Below the pieces are notes generated by a model. That model was not told the DNA's origin and searched no databases. It worked only from the letters and a program-made list of their open reading frames with translations. Positions 44,244 to 56,137 of a stretch of 64,000 bases of DNA are shown in pieces. The DNA comes from Epiperipatus broadwayi (taxonomy: Eukaryota; Onychophora; Udeonychophora; Euonychophora; Peripatidae): the NCBI GenBank assembly GCA_028023455.1, contig JAQFVV010012394.1, positions 23,206,900-23,270,899 of the forward strand. Direction: 5' to 3'. The first letter of the stretch is position 1. Every line of letters starts with the position of its first letter. The translations under genes and the position numbers were made by a program.

Positions 44244-47200
44244 GATATAATAATAATTCAATTCATTTATTTACCGTACAAAACTACAGCATAAAGCCAA
44301 TTACAGTATTGCACCATAACAAATATATAAATGAGTTTAAATGACAAATTATTAATATAATTATGTGCCATATTTCAATAAAAGATAATTAACACATTTA
44401 AAAATCTAAAGTAAAATTAAATATCAGCATATAAACAATTATTATTAAGATATTAATAGTAACAAATAAATAAAAGGGATAAATATAAAGCACATAACAA
44501 AATAAAATAAAAATTTAATATATATATAAACAAAATCAAGTTAAACCAATCAAATCTGACATTTAAATTTAATAACATTACAAAATTGATTATAATCTAA
44601 ATTGAAGTAATTAATATTGCTACAGATCTGATTATATAAAGATGGTAGCCTAAACAAAGGAGAAAATCTAAGAACCTTGGAATGACAAGTTTTAATGTAA
44701 CAAACAGAAGCAGGCCGAGTATCATGCACATGCGATCTAATTATAACAGTAGAAATTTTATTAGATAAAAGAACTTTTATTAACAAGTTTATAAAGATAT
44801 TTAATATCTCTATATTGTCTTCTAGAAGAAAGATGATCAACAGTTTTATTTCCCAAAGAAACATATTTAGAAAACTTATTATATACTGATTGTAATAAAT
44901 TACATCCTTGTTTAGAGCTAGGATTCCAAATGACTGAACAATATTCAACGATGGGAAGAACCAATGATAAAAATAATTTAAATTTTGTATCACCATTGAA
45001 ATGATAACCAAACCTTAGAATAGTACCTATAATTTGTAAAGCCTTACCAATAATCATTTCCAAATGAGGAAGAAAGGATCCATTATTAGAAAATATAACT
45101 CCCAAATCTTTTTGGGATTCAACAGAAATAATTTTGTGAGAATTAATAAAATAAGAAAAATGCAAAACTTCAGATTTTTTTAGAATACGAGACTAGGGAA
45201 TATTTACTGAAATTAACAGTCATATTATTTAGATCACACCAAGCACTAAAATTATGTATATCATTTTGAAGAAGAGTGCAATCAAACACAGATGTGATTC
45301 TTCTAAAGATTTTACAGTCATCTGCATAGCACAAAAGATAAGAAGATTTTAAGCAATTCTTAAAAAGCATAGGTGCTAAAATACTACTCTGAGGAACCCC
45401 CAAATTACATTTAAAATTAGATGAAATAGTATTATTAAATTTAATGTATGCAGTACTACCACGAAGAAAGGATTGAAACCAATAAACAAGCTTAGTAGAA
45501 AAACCCATTTGATATAATTTGTGAAGAAGAATACTGTGGTCTACTTTATCAAAAGCTCTTGATAAATCAAAATAAACAACATCAAGTCTCCACTGGTTTT
45601 CAATTGCATGAGCTATATGATCATAAATTGTTAACAAATTAGTTTCTACAGATCTATTAGGTATAAAACCATGCTGTGAAGAAGAAATGAGTTTACTAAC
45701 ATCTAAAATAATTTTATTATAAACACACCTCTCAAAAATTCTAGCAATAGTATGTAAAACAGAAATTGGTCTATAATTATTAATACAATCACGTGATCCA
45801 TTCTTAAAAATTGGGACCATTTTGGCACACTTAAGCACATTAGGAAAAACACAAGAGTTAAGTGATAAATTAAAAATAAATGCAAGAGGTACTGCAATAA
45901 ATTCAGCTAGCCCTTTGTAAATAAATGAAGGAATATTATCATTTCCCAAACTAGAATGAATTTTAAGTTGCTTAATAGCCATAACAACATCATCCTTAGA
46001 AATATGGTCAATCATACAATGAACAGTTGAAGAATTACAAAATAATACATCAGCAAAATGTTTTGAAAAGTCATTTGCACTTAAAGTGAAACCATGAGTA
46101 GCTTGAACCCTTTTCTTACCCAAACCAGACTTATTAATGAAATCCCAAAATTCTTTAGGGTTAGAAGAAATATTAACCTCAATTTTTGTAATATAATTCT
46201 GCAAATCTCTTTTATAAACATGCTTCACCAATCTTCTGAAATTAACAAAATTATTATAAAAAAAGATATTCTGTGTTTTAAAATAAAGTCTACGATGATA
46301 AGACTTCCTTTTAATAATTTTAATAAGATCGCATGAAAACCAAGGAGGAAAACCTTTATAAAAAGGCCGCTTATTGGGAATTTACAAATCAATAAAACTA
46401 TTAAGAATCTTTAAAAACCCATCCAAGCAATGATTTACATCATTAAAAGAATACAAAAAATTCCAATTAACCTTAGAAAAGTTACTACAAAAATCAACAT
46501 AATTACCCTTCCCATAATCCTTTCTTGAAATATTAGAAAAATTAATCTTTGAGTGACAAACATTAATATAAAACTCAAAAGGTGGATGATGAGCATCAAT
46601 AGGAAAATTAACAGAAACAACTTGAAAATTACTAACTACTGTTGAATTACATAAAATATAATCCAAAGTACGATGATAGGAATTAACAAATGGGTTATAT
46701 TGCTTAAGTCCTAAAAATTTACAGAACTTTAACATTCTAGAAGCCTTAGAAGACAAAACAGAAAAGTGTGTAGCAATTCTACCCTGATATAAATCCGGAA
46801 TATTTAAATCACCAGTAATAATAATATTATCATAGCCAATCAGAAAATCTTCAAGAGATGTCAAAAAATAATCAAACTCCAACAACGACAAAGTGGGTTT
46901 GAGATAAACATTACCTAAAATAAATTTAAAATTGTGATTTAAAGTAATTTCACACCATGTAGATTCACAAAAAGAAGAAAAATAAAGTTCTTTATAAAAA
47001 ACATCTTTATGAAGAGCAATCAGAGTACCACCACCTCGAGAAATATTTTCCATAGATCTGTCAGTTTGCAAAATACTGAATCTATCATCAAGAAAAGAAC
47101 AATCAGGAAATTGTTGATTTAACCAAGATTCTGTAAGTAAAATAAGATCAAAATGTTCTGTTTCAAAAAATTGTTTAATTTGAACATATTTAGTCCTCAT

Positions 47201-47345
47201 ACCTCTGACATTCATGTAAAAACAAGAAAGGCCTACCATGTTACCCACAAAGATAATGGAAACAACACAAAAACAAAAAGAGAAAAAGAAAGAGATAAAG
47301 AAAAAAAAAAAAATATTATTATTATTATTATTTAAATAAATCAAT
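44244..47345 (-). mobile_element. LINE-B copy 1 (Jockey-like), endonuclease plus RT
   Basis: Minus strand, 5' to 3': endonuclease ORF (47344-46382, 320 codons) with MVGLSCFYMNVRGMRTK, LILLTESWLNQQFPD, RGGGTLIALH, IIITGDLNIPDLYQG and RTLDYILCNS; RT ORF (46231-45170, 353 codons) with NNYRPISVLHTIARIFERCV, SSQHGFIPNRSVETNLL, YFDLSRAFDKVDHSIL, NLGVPQSSILAPMLF and CYADDCKIF; C-terminal part 45165-44550. Compared with copy 2 it has in-frame deletions after ADV and after MLF (the NIYMNDLKD stretch is gone) and GS-to-SS in block B (GVPQS). The 3' end is AATAAATGAATTGAATTATT, followed by ATT-type bases. Antisense to the host gene. Confidence 0.9.
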
Positions 47346-47475
47346 TATTTTATATAGCGCGAAGTTTTATAAACTGTAATAGCTAAACAGCATTAAGCTG
47401 TTGCACATGCGCTTTGCAGATTTTAACTATAAATGACTGAATTATTATTATTATTATTATGATGATGATGATGAT
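47346..47475. repeat. Junction with (ATT)n and (GAT)n microsatellites
   Basis: A short spacer with TATATAGCGCGAAGTTTTAT and TTGCACATGCGCTTTGC is followed by TGACTGAATTATTATTATTA and (GAT)n up to LINE-C. An (ATT)n tract also borders LINE-B at about 47317-47333. The ATGACTGAATTATT end resembles LINE-B's own GAATTGAATTATT tail, so it may be the tail of a further LINE copy. Confidence 0.7.
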
Positions 47476-49535
47476 TCAAAAGGTACTTTATTACTTTCTT
47501 TGGTTTACATAGTTTCTAATTACATTGTATTTACAATTTGATTCAGTAAATTTACAGTTTTGGTTTACTTTTTTTTTATATATATAAACATAAGTTTTTT
47601 TCCTTGTGGCTAACTTGTTCCTTGTTGTATAATCTATAAATAATGCTTCAACCTCAGTGTTTTCAGTTGTCTTTGTTTTTGAATTTCTCATAGTCTTGAT
47701 TTTTCATTTAGTCTAACAATAGTTTTATCTCTATCTTTTATTTGTATTAGTTTATTAATGAATGTGGCTGGATGATGTCGAGTATTTTTCCTCATTATAA
47801 AGCTGCATCTCGTGCACCAAAAAGAATATAGTACAAATGTAGCTGCCCTAATGTTTGGTATTGCTCGACTCTGATATGCATTAATAATTTGTTCCATCGT
47901 GGTGTTTCTCCTTCTATATATGTTGCATGCCATTTGTCTTATTTTTGCCAAACCTTCACAGTTGTAAATTAGGTGTTCAATTGTTTCTTCGGCTCTATGG
48001 CATAGTCCACAAAATGGATCTATGTTCCTATACATCCTTTTATAGTGGAGAAAAAAGGTTGTGGGCATAGCAGTTAGGTTCATTTTTATTATAAAATTGA
48101 AGAATTTAGGTTCCAATGCCCATCGCTTGAATTGTTTAACCAGTTTTTTGTTATCGATTCCCAACATTGGTGAAGGTTCATTTACATTAGTTTCTTTATT
48201 TATCAGGTTGTATATTTCCCAATATGAATATTTGTTCTCATATTGTTCGGGTATGTCCTTATTGGTTTTACATTGATAAATTATGGATGAAATGTATGAT
48301 CCTGGTGGTCTGTCAGTAGGTGTAACTTCAATTAGGTGTTTTAATTTCGGGAATTGTTTCATAGTTGTAATAATTGCATTCCTCAACTTTTGTATGTGGA
48401 AGATTTCAACTGTGTGGAGACCCAGTCCATTTTTTATCAGTGGTTGAGACATTTTCCTATTCGATATGGCAACTGTCTTCTTGGACCAGAGTAACTGATT
48501 ACATATTGCTTTGATTTTTTTTATGAAAGCCTTTGAGAATTCGATATTTGGTGAATAATAGCTGATTTTTGTCATAATTAGTTGGTTAATTAGCTGCACT
48601 TTCGCGAAAACAGACATATAAGTCTTTGAAAGGGAGTCAGCAATTCTTTTTATTTATTTCTTAATCCTATTTTGGATTTTACATCTCATCCCCGTGATTC
48701 CCAAATGAAATGGGAAACCCAGGAAAGATGTTGGTTTTGATTGATAGATGGTCACACATGGTTTTCCTGTAAATAGAGATCATGCTGAAGTTTTTGCTTG
48801 GTTGAATTTAAGCTTATAATGTGCAGTGTATTTTTCCAGTAGTTGCTGCAGTTGTGGAATTTGTTTTTTGGATGAGAGAAAAACTGTAATGTCATCCATG
48901 AATGCTAAGCAAGCTATGCGCTGTGTTGTTCCAGGTATCTGAATCCCATCAAATGTTTTCTGTATCTTCTTAATGAGAGGATTGATGTAGTATATAAAAA
49001 GCAGTGCACTAAGTGGTGACCCTTGTGATAAAGACTGGTTTGGTATGAAATATGGTGAATTTCTTCCATTGATATGTATTCCTCTATTGATAAGTAGATT
49101 CGCAATGATATATAGATGGGTTCTAGGAATGTTGGTGCTTTTGAGCATTTCTAGCAAAACTTTAATATTAACTGAATCAAATGCAGCCTCAATATCCAGT
49201 TGAACTATAATAGGTGCATATTTTTTCTTATGTCTAATTGATGTGAGTACTGCCTTGAAAAGTACTGCTGCCTGTACTGTTGATGATCCTTTTTTTGCAT
49301 GTTGTGCTTTGGAAATTAGTGGTAATATATATTGTTCAATTTTTTCCTTGATCACCTTTTCTATTATTTTTATGGGCAATGGGCCCATTGATATTGGTCT
49401 TAAGTCTGCAATGGCGGGAATATTTTTTGTTTTTTATTGTATGGTACAATTGCAATAGGGTAAATCCCTTCTATGTTCTGAATTTTTTGCGTTAGTTGAT
49501 TGGCTAAGTTACAGACATATTTTGATGTGAATTGG
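47476..49535 (-). mobile_element. LINE-C, L1/Tx1-like ORF2, 5'-truncated
   Basis: Minus strand. The RT reads IADLRPISMGPLPIKIIEKV, AQHAKKGSSTVQAAVLFKAV, IVQLDIEAAFDSVNIKVLLE (block A), SLSQGSPLSALLFIYYINPL (block B) and ACLAFMDDITVFLSSKKQ (block C, FMDD). The frame breaks near 48775 and 48650, and a 309-codon C-terminal ORF (48617-47688) follows, with WSKKTVAISNRKMSQPLIKN, GLGLHTVEIFHIQKLRNAI and the knuckle CGLCHRAEETIEHLIYNCEG. The 3' UTR runs to 47476, where (GAT)n begins. The endonuclease is absent. The RT style (SQGSPLSALLF, post-RT KxGGLGLxxxxxxxxALR-like segment) points to the L1/Tx1 group. It sits between the two LINE-B copies. Confidence 0.85.
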
Positions 49536-49576
49536 TTTAAGTGTTGTTGTTATTATTATAATAATAGTAGTAGTAG

Positions 49577-49635
<59 letters not shown>

Positions 49636-49638
49636 TCA
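49536..49638. repeat. Compound (TTA)/(TAG)/(AAT) microsatellite
   Basis: ATTATTATAATAATAG, TAGTAGTAG, then runs of AATAATAAT, ATTATTATT and AATAATAAT. It separates the 5' end of LINE-C from the 5' end of LINE-B copy 2. Confidence 0.9.
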
Positions 49639-52600
49639 TCTGATAGATTTAATAAATCTAATTTTGCTAATGTTTATTCTAATACTAATATAACTTATAA
49701 TAGATATTTTCTTTCTAATATGCCAGTAGATCTCAGTTCAAAAGATATTACAGTATTTCTTTAAAATAATTTACAAACTAGTATTGTTTGTCATAAAGTT
49801 AATATGAATAATTCTAAGTCTTCTAGTTTTTATATTTCTGTTTCTGCACATAAACATAATGATATAATATCCCCTAATTTATGGGCTTGCGGTGCTTCTA
49901 TTTCTTTTTTTTATGGATAAGGTTTTAAGAGAATTTATTTTGTTTTACTATCTATTTTATTTTTATTTATCTCTTTCTTTTTCTCTTTTTGTTTTTATTT
50001 GTGTTGTTTCCATTATCTTTGTGGGTAACATGGTAGGCCTTTCTTGTTTTTACATGAATGTCAGAGGTATGAGGACTAAATGTGTTCAAATTAAACAATT
50101 TTTTGAAACAGAACATTTTGATCTTATTTTACTTACAGAAACTTGGTTAAATCAACAATTTCCTGATTGTTCTTTTCTTGATGATAGATTCAGTATTTTG
50201 CGAACTGACAGATCTATGGATAATATTTCTCGAGGTGGTGGTACTCTGATTGCTCTTCATAAAGATGTTTTTTATAAAGAACTTTATTTTTCTTCTTCTT
50301 TTTGTGAATCTACATGGTGTGAAATTACTTTAAAATCACAATTTTAAATTTATTTTAGGTAATGTTTACCTCAAACCCACTTTGTCGTTGTTAGAGTTTG
50401 ATTATTTTTTGACATCTCTTGAAGATTTTCTGATTGGCTATGATAATATTATTATTACTGGTGATTTAAATATTCCGGATTTATATCAGGGTAGAATTGC
50501 TACACACTTTTCTGTTTTGTCTTCTAAGGCTTCTAGAATGTTAAAGTTCTGTAAATTTTTAGGACTTAAGCAATATAACCCATTTGTTAATTCCTATCAT
50601 CGTACTTTGGATTATATTTTATATAATTCAACAGTAGTTAGTAATTTTCAAGTTGTTTCTGTTAATTTTCCTATTGATGCTCATCATCCACCTTTTGAGT
50701 TTTATATTAACGTTTGTCATTCAAAGATTAATTTTTCTAATATTTCAAGAAAGGATTATGGGAAGGGTAATTATATTGATTTTTGTAGTAACTTTTCTAA
50801 GGTTAATTGGAATTTTTTGTATTCTTTTAATGATGTAAATCATTGCTTGGATGGGTTTTTAAAGATTCTTAATAGTTTTATTTTGTATATTCCCAATAAG
50901 CGGCCTTTTTATAAGGGTTTTCCTCCTTGATTTTCATGCAATCTTATTAAAATTATTAAAAGGAAGTCTTATCATCGCAGACTTTATTTTAAAACACAGA
51001 ATATCCTTTTTTATAATAATTTTGTTAATTTCAGAAGATTGGTGAAGCATGTTTATAAAAGAGATTTGCAGAATTATATTGGAAAAATTGAAGTTAATAT
51101 TTTTTCTAACCCTAAAGAATTTTGGGATTTCATTAATAAGTCTGGTTTGGGTAAGAAAAGGGTTCAAGCTACTCATGGTTTCACTTTAAGTGCAAATGAC
51201 TTTTCAAAACATTTTGCTGATGTATATTCATCACAGGATACAATATCTTCAAATATTGCATTATTTTGTAATTCTTCAACTGTTCATTGTATGATTGACC
51301 ATATTTCTAAGGATGATGTTGTTATGGCTGTTAAGCGACTTAAAATTCATTCTAGTTTGGGAAATGATAATATTCCTTCGTTTATTTACAAAGGGCTAGC
51401 TGAATTTATTGCAGTACCTCTTGCATTTATTTTTAATTTATCACTAAACTCTTGTGTTTTTCCTAATGTGCTTAAGTGTGCCAAAATGGTCCCAATTTTT
51501 AAGAATGGATCACGTGATTGTATTAATAACTATAGACCTATTTCTGTTTTACATACTATTGCTAGAGTTTTTGAGAGGTGTGTTTATAATAAAATTATTT
51601 TAGATGTTAGTAAACTCATTTCTTCTTCACAGCATGGTTTTATACCTAATAGATCTGTAGAAACTAATTTGTTAAGAATTTATGATCATATAGCTCATGC
51701 AATTGAAGACCAGCAGAGACTTGATGTTGTTTATTTTGATTTATCAAGAGCTTTTGATAAAGTAGACCACAGTATTCTTCTTCACAAATTATATCAAATG
51801 GGTTTTTCTTCTAAGCTTGTTTATTGGTTTCAATCCTTTCTTCATGGTCGTACTGCATACATTAAATTTAATAATACTATTTCATCTAATTTTAAATGTA
51901 ATTTGGGGGTTCCTCAGGGTAGTATTTTAGCACCTATGCTTTTTAACATTTATATGAACGACCTTAAGGATTGCTTAAAATCTTTTTATCTTTTGTGCTA
52001 TGCAGATGACTGTAAAATCTTTAGAAGAATCACATCTGTGTTTGATTGCACTCTTCTTCAAAATGATATAGATAATTTTAATGCTTGGCGTGATCTAAAT
52101 AATATGACTGTTAATTTCAGTAAATGTTCCTTAGTCTCGTATTCTAAAAAATCTGAAGTTTTGCATTTTTCTTATTTTATTAATTCTCACAAAATTATTT
52201 CTGTTGAATCCCAAAAAGATTTGGGAGTTATATTTTCTAGTAATGGATCCTTTCTTCTTCATTTGGAAATGATTATTGGTAAGGCTTTAAAAATTATAGG
52301 TACTATTCTAAGGTTTGGTTATCATTTCAATGGTGATACAAAATTTAAATTATTTTTATCATTGGTTCTTACCATCGTTGAATATTGTTCAGTCATTTGG
52401 AATCCTAGCTCTAAACAGGGATGTAATTTATTACAATCAGTGTATAATAAGTTTTCTAAATATGTTTCTTTGGGAAATAAAACTGTTCATCTTTCTTCTA
52501 GAAGACAATATAGAGATATTAAATATCTTTATAAACTTGTTAATAAAATAGTTCTTTTATCTAATACAATTTCTACTGTTATAATTAGATCTCATATGCA

Positions 52601-53055
52601 TGATACTCGGTCTGCTTCTGTTTGTTACATTAAAACTTGTCATTCCAATGTTCTTAGATTTTCTCCTTTGTTTAGGCTACCATCTTTATATAATCAGATT
52701 TGTAGCAATATTAATTACTTCAATTTAGATTATAATCAATTTTGTAATGCTATTAAATTTAAATGTCAGATTTGATTGGTTTAACTTGTTTTTGTTTATA
52801 TATATATTAAATTGTTTTTTTATATTTTGTTATGTGCTTTATATTTATCCCTTTTATTTATTTGTTACTATTAATGTCTTAATAATAATTGTTTATATGC
52901 TGATATTTAATTTTACTTTAGATTTTTAAATGTGTTAATTATCTTTTATTGAAATATGGCACATAATTATATTAATATTTATGTATTTATATATTTGTTA
53001 TGGTGCAATACTGTAATTGGCTTTATGCTGTAGTTTAGTACGGTAAATAAATGAA
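49639..53055 (+). mobile_element. LINE-B copy 2 (Jockey-like), ORF1 tail plus nearly complete ORF2
   Basis: Starts in ORF1, whose last part reads FNKSNFANVYSNTNI, NMPVDLSSKDITVFL, SSSFYISVSAHKHNDIISPN and LWACGASISFFYG. ORF2 begins near MVGLSCFYMNVRGMRTK (50030). The endonuclease has TGDLNIPDLYQG and RTLDYILYNS and one frameshift at about 50343. The RT ORF (51039-52775, 578 codons) is intact: FDLSRAFDKVDHSILLHKLY, CNLGVPQGSILAPMLFNIYM, YLLCYADDCKIFRRI, WRDLNNMTVNFSKCS and SQKDLGVIFSSNG. The 3' UTR ends with GGTAAATAAATGAATTGAAT and then (ATT)n. It is the best-preserved LINE in the window, sense to the host gene and inverted relative to copy 1. Confidence 0.92.
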
Positions 53056-53121
53056 TTGAATTATTATTATTATTATTATTATTATCATCATCATCATCAT
53101 CATCATCATCACCATCATCTG
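53056..53121. repeat. (ATT)n-(ATC)n microsatellite after LINE-B
   Basis: A run of ATT followed by CATCATCATCATC and a single ACC interruption, directly attached to the LINE-B 3' end. Confidence 0.9.
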
Positions 53122-53684
53122 AGAAAATAAATTAAAAAGTTATATTATGATATAGTTTTTAAACAAATCCATTATACTAATTTTACAATAAATCCATATA
53201 ATCAAAAACTAAATCGTTTAAATTCAACCAAAATAATACTTAGCAAACCAAGAGTGTTATAAAACAAAATAGCAGAAGACTATAATTTAAAAGGTTTGAT
53301 AATAACTATTAAGTTGGTTGAATTTAAACAATTAGTATTTGATATCATTTTCAGTATTTTTTTATTTTATAATAAAATAATGATAAAGTAAATTGTTAAT
53401 TCACCTACCATAATGTTTTTTAGGTTTAAAAATTTATTGGTATATTGGAACTTTTTTAACTGTTACATTAAAAAAATTGTATACAAATGAAATTCTCTGC
53501 ATAAATCATAAGAAAGAATAATTATTAAGTTTTTGTTCTTTTTCAAACTATAATTATATAAGATTTAGACTACTCTTGCTTTTTTTAAAGAATTACCACT
53601 GATGTTTATACGTGTGTATTCTTGGGATAAGAAATAAAAAACAAATATATCATATTGCATTTGCTTATGTTTTTTTTTTTTAAG
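53122..53684. other. Intron end, nothing recognised
   Basis: AT-rich sequence ending in a T run and TAAG, the acceptor of the next exon. Confidence 0.5.
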
Positions 53685-53750
53685 GGTATTCAACAACCTT
53701 TATACAGTTATGAAGAAATTCAATTGTTACAACAAAGGCTGCCGCCTCTT
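53685..53750 (+). CDS. UBAP2L: UBAP2L/Lingerer exon 5 of 6
   Basis: A 66-bp exon, phase 0 at both ends, bounded by a T tract plus TAAG and by GTAAGT. It encodes GIQQPLYSYEEIQLLQQR, LPPL. The aligned human UBAP2L segment has the same layout (P-Q-YGYDDLQMLQ-R-P) directly after the exon-4 motif. This aromatic/acidic helix leads into the YY-PFP motif of exon 6. Confidence 0.94.
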
Positions 53751-55509
53751 GTAAGTAATGGATTTTTTGTATTTGTTATTTAAATATAATGTTCTGGATA
53801 GGCTTTTTTTGCTTTAATATTTACAACCACATCATTGTATTTAGCTATTTATTTATGCAGTATAATGCTGAGTTTTAATATTTTATGAAAACATGATTGT
53901 TTATTAATAAAATATAACACTATTTGTACAGTGTATACATATTCAAGGTTAAGCGATAAACCTAAGTAGTGCAAAAGTCCAATGATCTTTTCCAATGATA
54001 CTCGATAATAGTTGTTGTAGTAAGGGAAAATCTGAAGCTATAAGAATTTTTCATTGTAATGTAAAACATGTGACATATGAATCTTGGAAATTTTGATTTG
54101 ATGAAAATGAAAGGAGTCAAATAATAATACTGTATCATTAGAAATTAACAGTGAAATTGATTGGACTGGGAGACATTAGATTTAAGTACATGGATAACAA
54201 GAATAATGTAGTGGATTTTATTATCAAATATGCAATAGAATTAATTATTAGACCAATATTTATTAAATCCAGTTCAACTTTACACTACCTATAATCAATG
54301 TTCAATGCAACAAATGCTGAGTGGAGCTGCAATAACATTTCACTTGATTTAAATTTTTTGTTTGTTATCTTTTTTTATATCCATTTCTATTTAATAAATT
54401 AGCAGATGAAAGATGGACTAATTTTTTCTTTTGATCGTATTGAATGTTGATACCACATAGCATGAAATTGTAAATGTTAGTGGTAAATAATTTTTTGGTA
54501 ATAATTTTACAAAGGATCACGATTGAAGTAATTTTATGAATATACAATTAACGATGTTATACATATAAATAAATACTCTAACAACTCAAGTTGAAGAAAT
54601 TGTACAATCAGATATAACCAAAATAGAATTGGAGAAAATTTAACAAGTTTTTATAAATTTAATATCTTTTTTGCTTCGGAATGTTTTTTTAAGAATCCAA
54701 TAATAATCCACTAGTTGTGAAATTTTATTTGGCACGAATATTCTATTTTATGTTGGAATTGCCCTGATGAAAATGTTTACTGTGTTCATCACCAGACTCA
54801 AGTTTTTCTTGAAAAAAGTGAGTTTTTAGGCTTTGCTTATTAAGACTTTATAAATGGTCAACCATTATTCCAAGATAGTTTTTTGCAGGCACATTTGGAC
54901 TTTTTCAATACCATTTTTCTTTCAAAATCTTTCATTTTAAAACAAATATCTGATCTGAAAGTAAATAAAAATACTTATTTGAATCTTGTCATCAGAGCTC
55001 AAGGGAAATTTATTTTTTAAGCTTGCATTTTAGCTATCATTTTATTGAGTGAAATATGCATTTTCTCATAATTAATAATTGAACTATTCATATGCAAAGT
55101 AATCTTTAAAAAAAATTAAACTTTTTTTTCTTTTAATCTTTATTCACTTAAATGACATGGTAAACAATTTTTGTTGTTGTTGTTGTTGTTGGGGAGGGGG
55201 GGTTAAGAAAATGGACGTTTTTATGCTTTCAGCCAAATTATTGCTTAATTGTATCTGTATGATAAGTTAAGGAATTGGAATTTCCTCCCCTTCTCAGTTT
55301 TATTCCTAAAGACACAAAAAATGAAAAAAATACAAATGCTAAATTAAAATGCAAAAGTTTTGTTGACATTTACATTGTCTGTAAATATATTCTTAGCATG
55401 ACTATAACCAAACAATTGAAGAGCTTCATAATAAAATCTCGCAGAAGTTTCATGGACCAGGCATTTAGAGAGATACATTTTTCACAAAAGAAAAGCAAAA
55501 AAAATGTAA
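53751..55509. other. Intron sequence, nothing recognised
   Basis: AT-rich. Near 55170 a (TTG)n run is followed by GGGGAGGGGGGG. ORFs such as 55275-55574 have no domain, and that one runs into the SINE. Confidence 0.4.
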
Positions 55510-55612
55510 TTTTTTTCCTCATGTGTCATACCATCAGCCGGGAAGCGAACCCACTAACCCGGGACAACTGCTAGTAAAGCAGTTGTTGCTGACCTCTTGA
55601 CCTGCAGTGCTT
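55510..55612 (-). mobile_element. tRNA-Val-related SINE copy 2
   Basis: Minus strand: GCAGGTCAAGAGGTCAGC (A-box-like), stem CAACTGC / GCAGTTG around TTTACTA (UAC at the anticodon position), CCCGGGTTAGTGGGTTCGC (B-box region), TTCCCGGCTGATGG, TATGACACATGAGG and an A tail. Better preserved than 6617-6712. Confidence 0.8.
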
Positions 55613-55821
55613 GACAAAAAAATGTATTTATTTGGCAAAAAAAAAAAATTGCACAAACGATTTTTAAACATTATGTAGTGGCATGCAATTATTATTTGAT
55701 AATATGAGAGCAGCTATTTGACAGTTCACTATGATAGTATTTACATTTATGGCAATATAGTCTTTTTTTTTTTAAATTTTATTTTATTATATTTATAGTC
55801 AACAGCAAAACTAGAAATGAT

Positions 55822-56137
55822 ATAATAAAAATATTTTATAATCAATGCTTTTATTTATTTACTTTGCACTTAAAAAAAGAAAAAAATGTTTCTTCAATCA
55901 CAGGTGCTGTTTTATATTTAATTTGAAATAAAATATGAGGGATCTAGAAATTAATTAAGTCAATTCTTTGTTATAAAAAAAACAGGGATTGGCTTAATTA
56001 ATTTTTGCCCTGCCGCCACTGCCACCACTCACACTTATTTCAAATTAAATATAAAAAACCCAGTTGTTGTTGAAAAAATAATTTTTTTTTTAGTTCAAAG
56101 TAAATAAAAGTGATGATTATAAAATATTTTTTAATAT
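55822..56137. mobile_element. Foldback MITE, about 315 bp
   Basis: Left arm: AATATTTTATAATCA, TTTTATTTATTTACTTTG, TGTTTCTTCAATCACAGGTG and TTTTATATTTAATTTGAAAT. Right arm in reverse complement: AATATTTTATAATCA, TTTTATTTACTTTG, TTTTTCAACAACAACTGGG and TTTTATATTTAATTTGAAAT. The spacer holds CCCTGCCGCCACTGCCACCA. Non-coding; superfamily undetermined. Confidence 0.75.
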
